From positions 1,674,390-1,738,389 of the forward strand of contig NW_023503409.1 in the NCBI RefSeq assembly GCF_014529535.1: 64,000 nt of DNA, read 5' to 3'. Source of the DNA: Bradysia coprophila (lineage: Eukaryota; Arthropoda; Insecta; Diptera; Sciaridae). The translations under genes were made by a program, and so were the position numbers. Numbering within the stretch: the first letter of the stretch is position 1; each line of letters begins with the position of its first letter. Below the pieces are notes generated by a model. That model was not told the origin of the DNA and ran no database searches. It saw nothing but the letters and a program-made list of their open reading frames with translations. Below are positions 15,201 through 24,333 of the stretch, in pieces.

Positions 15201-18200
15201 TTCAACGGGTCTCAAAAGTAGAAAAAACTTTAGAAATGAGACTACTCATCTGGTCTCGGAAATTGCAACAACGGTTCAAAATTAGATCCACAAATACATA
15301 TATCTGATTTAGCAACATGAGTAACGTCGATGGCCGTCCAGATTGAAAGTTAAGCATCATTCGTCGCGGTTAGTACTTGGATGGGTGACCGGAAAAAACA
15401 TTACAAAAAGGTAAAAAAAAAAATATTACTAACGATTCTACATAATTTCAGTCAATTTGATCTAGCGAATTATAAGAAAAGTAAAGGGCAGTGGCCATCT
15501 ATGAACTCAACATAGAAGTACAGATATTCACATAAACAAATCGTCCGATAAATAATATCGAAAGAAGAAAATAGTCTAACAGCATGGCCAAAGCAATGAA
15601 ATATGAGTAGTCTCAAACGGTATCGGAAAAACTCAAAAATGAGAAGTCTCAAAGAGTCTCGGAAAAACTCAAGAATAAAAAGTCTCAAAGGGTCTCGGAA
15701 AAACTCAAAGATTAGAAGTCTCAAAGGGTCTCGGAAAAACTCAAAAATGAGAAGTCTCAAAGGGTCTCGGAAAAACTCAAAAATGAGAAGTCTCATAGGG
15801 TCTCGGAAAAACTCAAAAATGAGAAGTCTCAAAGGGTCTCGGAAAAACTCAAAAATGAGAAGTCTCACAGGGTATCGGAAAAACTCAAACAGTCTTTTTT
15901 ATCCTATTTCTTCTTATCAAAATGAGACCACTCATCCATTCTCATAACGTCTAACAAATCCATAATGAGACCACTCATCCATTCTCATAACGTCTAACAA
16001 ATCCTTAATGAGACCACTCCTTCAGTCTCACATCGTCTCAAAAAGTCAAAATGAGACCACTCCTTCAGTCTCACAGCGTCTCGAAAAGCCGAAATGAGAC
16101 CACTCCTTCAGTCTCACAGCGTCTCGAAAAGACGAAATGAGACCACTCCTTCAGTCTCACAGCGTCTCGAAAAGACGAAATGAGACCACTCCTACAGTCT
16201 CACACCGTCTCGAAAAGCCGAAATGAGACCACTCCTTCAGTCTCACAGCGTCTCGAAAAGCCGAAATGAGACCACTCCTTCAGTCTCACAATGTATAATC
16301 AGGTCGAAATGAGACTTCTCACCAGTCTCTTGAAGTCCAACAAAAAGTATTCTCGTTCAGTCTCAAACATTCTCGAAGAATATACAAAATGAGACCACTC
16401 TGACATTCTCATAAAGTCTCGTAAAAGTTTGAAAAGAGACTACTCATCCAGTCTCAAACATCTCCGAAAGACATTTAAAACAAGACTTCTCAACAGTTTC
16501 AGATGAATTCGGATGAATTTTGGATGAATTATGAGAACTAATCCAGTCTCAAAGGTCAAAAAAGAGACGTCTCGCCTCCATACAAAATAGCTGTCTCGAA
16601 GAGACGTCTCACAACCACTTTTTTTTTTACCCGGGTAGTTAAAATAAAAACAAAATCCTTAATAACTCCCACGATTTAAATGGAAATTCAACCGTACCGT
16701 GCAATAGTCATGTGCGTCGCCTAGTTCTCCTTGTTTTCGGAGTGATGCTGCCATCCGTAACAATGCTGCTCTATGATGAGAAGAGTTCAAATCTCCCAAC
16801 TTAAAAGATGTAAGTTTGATTTAAATTATAAGTTAACACCACACTGCTGAATCTTAGGAATACCTGCAACGATCGAGACAAATCGTACGCTTTCGAAGCA
16901 TATTTTGCACTTTTGTCAGTATCTTGTAAACGACCGAATAATTCAGATAACGCAACATATACTTGTAGTTCCAGAGCAGGATCTCCGATGCTGGTCGCAA
17001 TCTTATACGATCCTTGTAGTCCTTCCAAAGCTCTGGAAAAACCTCCCATTTCCAAATAAACACGTGCAACAGTCAAGTGCACCAAACCACCACTTCGACA
17101 TTGAGTTCCACATTCATTATAAAGTGAATGTCGTGCGTAGCTTAAGGCTCTGAAATTATTGGGAGTAGCAATTCTAATTCTTGTTGCTTTGATATATTTG
17201 CAAAAATTACCTCTCCAAGCCACCTAATCTTTCGTGAGCTCTTGCTAAATTTAAATAAGCTTCTGCTCGCATGCTAGGGGAATCTAATTCTTCGGAAATA
17301 CCCAGCTGTCGGTGACCGTATTCCAATGCCTCCCTTGGAAGACAGAGAGGTTTTTTTACTTGATTGTTCGAAGTGATAGTCCTTATTCATGATCAATACC
17401 TATACTTGCCAAAATCCATATGCCCCTGATATAAGTAACCTAATAATTGAAATCGGTCGTTTCGTTTGCTAGTTGATTTAAGCGCACTACGCCACATCTT
17501 AACGGCTGCATTTTGATTATGTTGCTCATACAGTCGCAAACCTCTTTCAATCTTGTTTTTTTTTTATTAAATTTTTATCGTTTCAATTTTCCAATGAAAT
17601 CAATTTTTACCTTTCGTTTGGCCAAATACTGTTGAATTCTCTTTTGGCAAACAAAGAAGCATTCAAATATTGCACAACGCGATATACTGAAACCATGACG
17701 TGTCCACAGTGACGTACCGTCTGGGCTCTGATATCCAGCTAATCGCGAAAAACTTCCATCTAATTGATAATGATCTAAAGTAACACAACAATTGGTAATG
17801 ATTAATGTTCTGTAATTAATCGCATTTCTTCAACGTTTTTGTTATTTTATTTGTCACAGAAACGACACATAGCTATGTCTGCGGATAGAATGGATATATG
17901 GGTATAAAGGATGATACACGGTTCAGATATAATTGATTTCTTTCTGAGTATTATACCGAAGTCTATCCATGCTTTTTCATATTGTGAGCAGAGAACACAC
18001 TAATATATAATACACAAACAATACGAAGGCAATGTAAATAGATTATCATCATCTCTGATGTATATATAATATCAAAGGCAGCACAGCACTTATTTCTTGA
18101 ACAAAGAAAGGTATACAGTATCAACTCAGGTTCATAGAAAATATGGTAAAAGTGGCGAAAGATGACTTGAATTGCTGTCTATTCTTACAACATAATGAAC

Positions 18201-20232
18201 ACCTGATTGATATCCATTTACGAGTTCTCCATAACAGGCACAATATGAAGAGATATTTTTGTCGATATTAACTTAATTTTGGTTATCAGAACGGACAGTG
18301 GAAAATAGGTTCCTTAAGAGTGATACATCACGAAAACTTGAACCGATTCTACAACAATGGGCCAGCGAAGCAGATATTTGAAATTCGCTCATACTGAAAA
18401 TGTTCATTTCATTTATTAAACGAACAAAAAGGAAACAAATCCTTATACAAATGGCTTTGCTTGGAATTGAACATCAACAATCTTAGCTAACACATAAATA
18501 GACAAACACAAGATAACCCCGGATCCCCGAACCGAACCATTTTTTTTATATTTTACCAAAATTGTTTCATTTTACGATGTCACTATTAAGGATAAAAATT
18601 TTGAAACGCTTTAGAAACAACTGTACGAATTTTTGTAATCCCATCGAATCACTTATAGTGAATTAACTTTTCCACCAAACAACATTTTAACGGCAACAAC
18701 ATCGCATATCGCAAATCTTAAAATATTCCTGAGGCCATAGGGAAAAGCTCTTAGATAAGAAAGCTTGGTGGATACGTTTTTACAATACGAAGCAAAAGTG
18801 TCATCAATTAAACAATCCGATGAACGTGTACTTCCCAAGCGACGTAGAAAAAAAATGTATTTGTTATTAATGAACATCGGTCGTTTAGGGCATGAAAACA
18901 AAATCGAAAAAGTTGGTTGAATTTTCTACGTGCTTTGTGTGCTGCGGTCCCTAAAGTTTTACAGAATTACGATGAGGCAATTACGTTCTTTTTTTGTCGT
19001 TTGGGGCTTTCCATCATTTCATTTTTCACATAGACGTCACTCTCAATATCAAAAGTGGCTGCAAAAGTTTGATTATTCTAAATTATTATACATAAAAGAT
19101 TAACATTATTAAAGTATCCATTTCCTGTGTAACCATCGTCGTAAAAATCGAAACAATGATATTTACACCCGCCTCATCAACGACTTATAAATATTCCACA
19201 AACTTTATGCTCCGTTCAATATTTTTAAAGCATTAAAGTCGATCAATACCGTGTCAATCAAATTAGGTTTCGGTACAGAAATTTGATGAACTTTTCCCTA
19301 TTGGAAAAAGTTTTTGAAGAAGTGCGAAGTCTATGGGAAGTTTTTTTTCGAGAGAAATAGATGAGTTGGTAAGTGAAAAAGTTGCGATGATAAAACTTTT
19401 TTTACAAATATTGGATAATGTAACATAGTTGTAATTTTAACATCAGGTAGAAGCAACGACCCGAACAAAGCACATTTTGATTCCATCACTGGATTTGCTA
19501 TTTTAAAGCACCCAAAAGTTTAACTTGATTCTACTATTTTAGACTATACTTATTATGAAAATTCAATTTTTATCAGGTTTTCATTCGGATGGGAAATTTG
19601 TTTCACAACATCATGATTGCACCCTCTTCGTTCCACTTCTCGACGAACATTTCGCACTTTTTTTTGCTGAAATTTTCTGTTGAATATATTTAAGAAACTG
19701 ATCAAAAAGGACTAAAAAAATCGAAGACGAATTATATGCTAATTATTGACATAACGTGTAGATGGAACGTAACAGTTTTAGTAACATTGTAATTTATGGG
19801 CACACAAAGAGAGAGATAATAATCTTCCGTATATATAACGGAAATGTAGGTCAAATTCAGCACCCTCGTAAAATGAGAGCGTAAAGTAAAATTAAATTAT
19901 TTATTTTCAATTTCACTTACGATTTTCGTTTTGTTTCTTTCTTTTTTTTAAAGATAAATGTCTAATCATTTATCCGATGTGGTAACTTGAAAATTGGATT
20001 TTAATTTTTAAATAATTTCCGCGGAGAAAAACTCTCCGTCTTACATTTGTACAATATTCAATGCTGGTTATGGTCTAATCAAGATGATTAATGAATTACA
20101 TAAATTTTAGCTATAATCAAAATGAAATTACAAAAGGTACTTGTCTCACCTGTTGTATTTTCTAGTGGATGCTTCGAGCCATCAGGAGAAGCGAGCAAAT
20201 GCGTTGCTGACAATTTATGACTTTGTGGCAAG
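12214..20232 (-). CDS. RAPSN: Rapsyn homologue (TPR scaffold with C-terminal RING), 5' end missing
   Basis: Exons join in frame on the minus strand: 20232-20150 (probable), 17774-17611, 17551-17400, 17333-17211, 17149-16864, 16799-16698, 13082-12984, 12927-12536 and 12475-12214. This gives about 553 residues without the start codon. From exon 17551 onward it tracks vertebrate rapsyn: IERGLRLYEQ, then FQLLGYL, then YLNLARAHERLG, through TPR repeats, ending in a RING with C-G-V-C, the run ALPCAHILHARC, and C-P-A-C. Rapsyn is the membrane-associated scaffold that clusters acetylcholine receptors and has E3 ligase activity through its RING. At least 80 residues precede the point where vertebrate rapsyn begins, so the N-terminal myristoyl-glycine of vertebrates is not seen here; the true start lies further upstream. 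About 60 residues follow the RING. The intron 16697-13083 holds a 3.55-kb element that abuts the acceptor. Confidence 0.88.
13575..14490. repeat. 49-bp tandem array, forward arm
   Basis: About 19 copies of a 49-bp unit containing GAGAACGGAAAAGTGGTCTC and then TCGAGAAAATATTTTATTCG. Neighbouring copies start at 13575, 13624 and 13673, giving the exact period. Copies differ by few substitutions (GGAAAAG or AGAAAAG; ATTCGAA or CTTCCAA), so the array looks recently homogenised. Confidence 0.95.
14491..15090. repeat. 49-bp tandem array, inverted arm
   Basis: The same 49-bp unit in reverse complement, about 12 copies. It begins at an abrupt switch near 14490 where the forward unit meets its complement within a few bases, so the single strand could fold into a hairpin of several hundred base pairs. 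Copies then degenerate to about 15250. Confidence 0.95.
15318..15391 (+). pseudogene. 5S rRNA-derived fragment inside the satellite element
   Basis: The run GTTAAGCATC, then CGCGGTTAGTACTTGGATGG and GTGACCGG, is the internal part of eukaryotic 5S rRNA (roughly positions 38-90), including most of the internal promoter region. The 5' part is only weakly similar and the 3' end is missing, so it is not a working 5S gene. It lies between the inverted 49-bp arm and the 36-bp array. It may come from a 5S-derived SINE or from capture of a 5S spacer array. Confidence 0.8.
15600..15895. repeat. 36-bp tandem array with open frames on both strands
   Basis: About eight copies of a 36-bp unit (AAGTCTCAAAGGGTCTCGGA followed by AAAACTCAAAAATGAG). 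Because 36 is a multiple of three, one frame on each strand stays open and translates to a repeated dodecapeptide such as MRSLKGSRKNSK. The frames follow from periodicity and are not evidence of a gene. Confidence 0.9.
15960..16320. repeat. 42-bp tandem array
   Basis: About eight copies of a 42-bp unit containing AATGAGACCACTCCTTCAGT and CTCACAGCGTCTCGAAAAG. It shares the TGAGACCACT core with the inverted 49-bp unit, so both probably grew from one ancestral word. Degenerate GAGAC/GTCTC repeats continue to about 16600. Confidence 0.9.
17775..20149. other. Probable 5' intron of rapsyn
   Basis: This lies between the probable exon 20232-20150 and exon 17774-17611. No other coding exon was recognised. 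A frame at 18901-18653 (minus) has no convincing splice sites or homology that I know. Confidence 0.5.
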
Positions 20233-21742
20233 CTATATGAGGAGTAACACAGTTTATATATGTACAAACTCGTATAAGCCAAGATGAATGAGAAATTGTT
20301 GAATTTTTAATCAACTAATTTCCCAAGTGGCAATGAATATAATATTCTAAACGATGAAACTAGAAGACATATTCTGTCTATATGCATTACCTAATCAGGT
20401 CTCGTGATGTTAGGCTCTCCCATGACATGGCTCCTTTTAACATAATTCAAAAGATGAAAATTAAAAATCTGGTCTCGCTATAAATCGATAAGTTCCAGCT
20501 TCATAGTCACTATGTTTTCAAATAAGTAGCACATTTATTTTCTACTTCATTTTTACATTTTATAAATCGAGTTACATTTTGATGAACACACTTGTACATT
20601 TAATTTGGTTACAATATTTACATTGTAGTCGTTTTCACTTGATTTTCCTTACAACAATCACTTTTTCATCAATTTGTCATAAGCGATTCTTTCACCATTT
20701 CAACTACCCCAGAAAAGAAAAACAAATCAATACTGTGAAAATGGAGCATCATTTTCATCTCAACGAAAACACCCAACTGATATGGTGGTGTATAAGGTCA
20801 TCAGCATGTATGTCGTGTATATCATGGGATAAAGAGAACGAAAGTTTCTGATTCTGTGCAAAAAGATTTTTCGGAAATGTGGGGAAACGGTTTTTCTATG
20901 GAAGCAAGTTTGACAAAATGTTATAATGTTCGGTGCATATTAAATCGGAGAGATTTTACGCTCCAACTCTGACTCGCTGCTTTGACTGTATTATATGCAT
21001 GTAAGCCTCTCTGTGAAATATAGTCTTCTGGTTCAACAGAAGGCATCACATTATTGGTGGGGGGATTTATAACGGCAAGTGGAAAACAATATTTCAATAA
21101 TTAAATCAAGGTCTTGACGCGCTATGAAATTTTTTATGAATATGAGGGTGAAAAGAGTTTCGGAAGACTTTTGAAATGATAATTAATTCAAAAATCACTG
21201 GCTCGGATGGTTGAGATATCACTTTATGAACGAAACAGTTATGCTGATGAGATATGTGAGTCGAGTCATGCCGCTATGATTGACAACACATATTGATTAC
21301 AATCATGCATTTAATTTAACGAGGAAACTTGAGGCATATGAAATTCAAAATATTCAGCTACATGTCTTCTCAATTTAAAGGTATAAAATACGTAATTCTG
21401 CAAGTGAAGTATGAGAGGAGGGGTAGATATTCTTAGTAAAGTAACAGCAACGCACAACTGGCAATAAACTACGCTGACAAGTCAGAAAACGAGGAAACGA
21501 AATCGAACAGTATATAACTTTTGACTTTTTTTATCTTCGCTTCGATTAATGTACAGTGTGCAGCTTCTGTTTTTAATTGTTTAAGTGCAAGTGTAAGGGT
21601 TTCATATCTTTAAGTAAGTCTCCAAAATTTGATTTTTTTTAACGTTAAATTTTAGTTTCATATCTTCGTATCAAATCCCTTATCATCGCATCTTTCTAAC
21701 TCCATTTTTGAGTTTTTAATCTCAACGTTTATTATAACCCAA

Positions 21743-21987
21743 TAGATCATCTTCAAGGCCGTTTCAAATGCCATCCACGTTAAGAACTGTCATCCACGTT
21801 AAAAATAATGTCATTTGAACGAAAGATTTTGACCCGCCGTCTATTGTTCGTTCTATTTTTTACACAAAATTTTAAATTTAGTACTCAATTGGCAGTTCTT
21901 TTTTGACATAAAATTTTGGGTTAAATAAAACACAACGAAAATAATCTGAGGTTACGTTTGAAAGTACCGTAACTTGAAGATGATCTA
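21743..21987. mobile_element. MITE-like element with 15-bp terminal inverted repeats
   Basis: TAGATCATCTTCAAG at 21743-21757 faces its exact complement at 21973-21987. Near the left end the word AAATGCCATCCACGTTAAG is followed by a second CATCCACGTTAA. A related pair of words occurs at 62225-62290, suggesting a dispersed family. Confidence 0.55.
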
Positions 21988-21992
21988 AATAA

Positions 21993-22100
21993 AACAGGTA
22001 TGGTATATCTTCCGCGCGGAGGACATAATGCAATCGTTTTCATGTTATTTTGACATAAATCGTGAGTGCGTTTAAGATGAAGTCTCTGCCATACCTGTTC
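21993..22100. repeat. MITE-like element, family A copy 2
   Basis: AACAGGTATGG at the left faces CCATACCTGTT at the right. The interior has a GC-rich CCGCGCGGAGG word and GTGAGTGCGTTTAAG, as in the copy at 1103-1295, with only one arm of that copy's central palindrome. It directly follows the element ending at 21987. Confidence 0.6.
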
Positions 22101-22136
22101 TTTACAGTGTAAGCAAACGTTTTTTTCGACAAATAT

Positions 22137-22321
22137 CAAAGCACCTAGCAGGGTAATAGAGGATTTTACACGTCAAATAGAGAAGTTTTTTGATACCAAT
22201 ATTACCATTAGCAGCCTTAATGGTAATTTTCCAATGACATTATAAAAAAGGTATGCAAATATTCGCATACTTCGATTAAAGTACTACTTTATTTTTTTCT
22301 ATTACCCTGCTAGGTGCTTTG
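22137..22321. mobile_element. 185-bp MITE with 24-bp perfect inverted repeats
   Basis: The ends are perfect inverted repeats (22137-22160 and 22298-22321) beginning CAAAGCACCTAGCAGGG. The 137-bp interior is A+T-rich and non-coding. No clear target duplication was found, so the superfamily is open. The perfect ends suggest a recent insertion. Confidence 0.75.
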
Positions 22322-22510
22322 CAAATGTATATCATTTTTATGAAGAACTATTTTTGTATTTACTTTCTACGAATTACCTTTAATAATAATCGATCGTATG
22401 AAGTTCAAATATTCAATGAACAAGAATGGACGTAATAGAATCGTCGCTGAATAAACAGTCGCTGAATAAAGGCGGTATGGTTCAAATTAATTCTTAACGT
22501 TGATCGGCCA

Positions 22511-23333
22511 GTTGGCGACTGGGACGTCGCTTCGACAGATAGAGGTAACATGTGGGCCATTTCTATACGGTGTTCAAGTAGAGCGAGATGGAAAATCAAC
22601 TCGGGGTCTGCTGTCATCGATAATACAAAAGAATCTGACAGCAGACCCCGAGATGGAACAATAGGTTGTCATTTCGCCATCTCTCTCACTTAAACACTCT
22701 ATAGAACGATTGAAATGTCAGAAATGGCCGACAATTTCCAAAAATTGGTTTATTGTTTACAAAAATATTAATTTTTGACTGCAATGATTCGAGCTACAAA
22801 TTATGGAAATAGTTTTCCTACAGTGTCAAAACTAACGTACAGCAATTCATTGTCGAGCTACTTTCATATTATCGGAGATATACGCGTTCGAAAATTGGAC
22901 TCCAAAAGGGCACTTTTGAAAGGAAGAATTTGTGCATAATACCGAATCTGATTCTTACAAAAATTATTTTACGTTCATTATGATGTTACACGCATCACGT
23001 TAGCACTTTATTTCGTTGAAATTGGTTGTGTTGAAAATAATTTAAAATGTGTGGTTATGACGGTTTCTATTGGTATCATCGGATTCAATATTTTTACAAA
23101 TGGCCCCAGATCTTGAACCTTGACTCAATTTCTTTGATCTTAAGTTTGTTCCAATTCTGCTTGTTATTACTTTTATACAAAATTTTGTTGTTTCTATTTT
23201 AGTCCACTTGTAAAATATTAGACACCAGCAAATAGTGTTTCACACGTGTCAAACACTCGGAATGATAATAAAGTAATTATTAAAAAAAAAAGATGCTACC
23301 TCTATCTGTCGAAGCGACGTCCCAGTCGCCAAC
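22511..23333. repeat. Element with about 40-bp inverted ends and an internal hairpin
   Basis: The sequence at 22511-22551 (GTTGGCGACTGGGACGTCGC onward) is matched almost exactly in reverse at 23293-23333. Inside, 22600-22616 and 22636-22652 are a perfect 17-bp inverted repeat (CTCGGGGTCTGCTGTCA) within a weaker palindrome spanning about 22559-22705, which looks like a second, nested foldback element. Confidence 0.65.
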
Positions 23334-24101
23334 TTTTCATCTGTCTGTGATCGGCCAATCATTTTTCATGCTTCAAAAGACACGACGACAGGCATTTTGT
23401 TTGTTTACGTTCAGCACATACCAATAGTACCAGAACCAACTGTCATCAGTTTATCAACCTTCTATCTTGTTTGAGTGCTTTGACATTTGTCACGTGACAA
23501 ACACATTTTTAACAATGTCATTCGTGCTTCATTCACTTCTACGTCTCTGAGATAACCTAAAGTTTTACTGTGTGTTCACCTAAAAACAATCAGAAATCCT
23601 TATGTGTTCTCTTTACTTACCATTACTTACTGACTTAGTACTTGTTAAGCCCAAGTCCTGTAGTTTTTCCGTATCTAATTTGAGAAAGGTAATTATTTAA
23701 AGATATTATGGATCGAGGACATGAGCCATGGCATCTAATTAAATTGAAATTAATCCGAAATCCGAAATCCGAAAAAAGATTACCCATTAATTTGAAAAAG
23801 GCTGTAGGATACCGCAAGTGACCTAAAAAACTTTTGTAGAAGGATTATTCCACGTTGAACGGAGATTAAATTATTGATGTATATAGTCTGGGTTCTTACT
23901 TATGTAAAAAAACGGTCCGCGGGCAAAAATTGTATGAATGACTATTTTTTGAAAAAGACACATGTTTCATGATTTTTCTAATTAATTGAGTTTGAAATGT
24001 AAGGGGTATCACAAATCTTTTACATGCATAAAGCGGGAAAAACCAAGCTCGCATGTTTCTTTCCATTTTTCGGCGAATATATGTTCTACATGCTATTTAC
24101 A

Positions 24102-24227
24102 TGTTCTATTACATGACTAGAGATAAAAAGATGAAAAGTCTCGTTTTCGTGTGTTTATTGACCTCGGATACGCCTCAGATCAACAAAATTACCACGAAAA
24201 CTGTACTTTTCATCTTGTAATAGAACA
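24102..24227. repeat. Foldback element upstream of the F-box gene
   Basis: TGTTCTATTACA (24102-24113) faces TGTAATAGAACA (24216-24227). Complementarity continues inward through AAGATGAAAAGT and TTTTCGTG. The loop holds GACCTCGGATACGCCTCAGA, resembling the CTTCGCCTCGG loops of the foldback repeats near 37.1 and 37.5 kb. Confidence 0.55.
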
Positions 24228-24333
24228 TAACGTTCTTGTTTAGAGATTTTTATTTTGCAAATAAAATACTATTCCTGGGCGATCACATTATTATTTTGCT
24301 GTTTCTTGTCGCAGGTATTTACTTAAGACTGCA

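Larger units (their letters stand above)
13086..16635. mobile_element. TA-flanked composite satellite/foldback element in a rapsyn intron
   Basis: The ends are inverted copies of CCCGGGTAAAAA, flanked on both sides by TA (13084-13085 and 16636-16637), the target duplication of Tc1/mariner-type and some other DNA transposons. No transposase frame is present. The interior is almost entirely tandem arrays sharing GAGAC/GTCTC words: irregular copies at 13100-13560, a 49-bp array at 13575-14490, the same unit inverted at 14490-15090, degenerate units to 15250, a 5S rRNA-derived piece, a 36-bp array at 15600-15895 and a 42-bp array at 15960-16320. Removing element plus one TA leaves a 63-nt intron with a normal pyrimidine-rich TAG acceptor. 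The superfamily is not established. Confidence 0.8.
20233..24333. other. Repeat-rich region upstream of rapsyn and the F-box gene
   Basis: No coding exon was recognised. The first exon(s) of rapsyn and the 5' UTR exon of the F-box gene may lie here. At least five small inverted-repeat elements are packed between 21743 and 24227 and are listed separately. Confidence 0.5.

Noticed and set aside
13575-15250. A CRISPR array
   Set aside because: The units are contiguous 49-bp tandem repeats without unique spacers, in a eukaryotic intron.
15318-15391. A working 5S rRNA gene
   Set aside because: The 5' part is poorly conserved and the 3' end is absent.
15470-15947. Overlapping 132- and 114-residue frames
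   Set aside because: Both follow from the 36-bp tandem period and translate the satellite, with no domain and no splice context.
18653-18901. 82-residue minus-strand frame
   Set aside because: No recognisable domain, no convincing splice sites and no neighbouring exon; probably chance.
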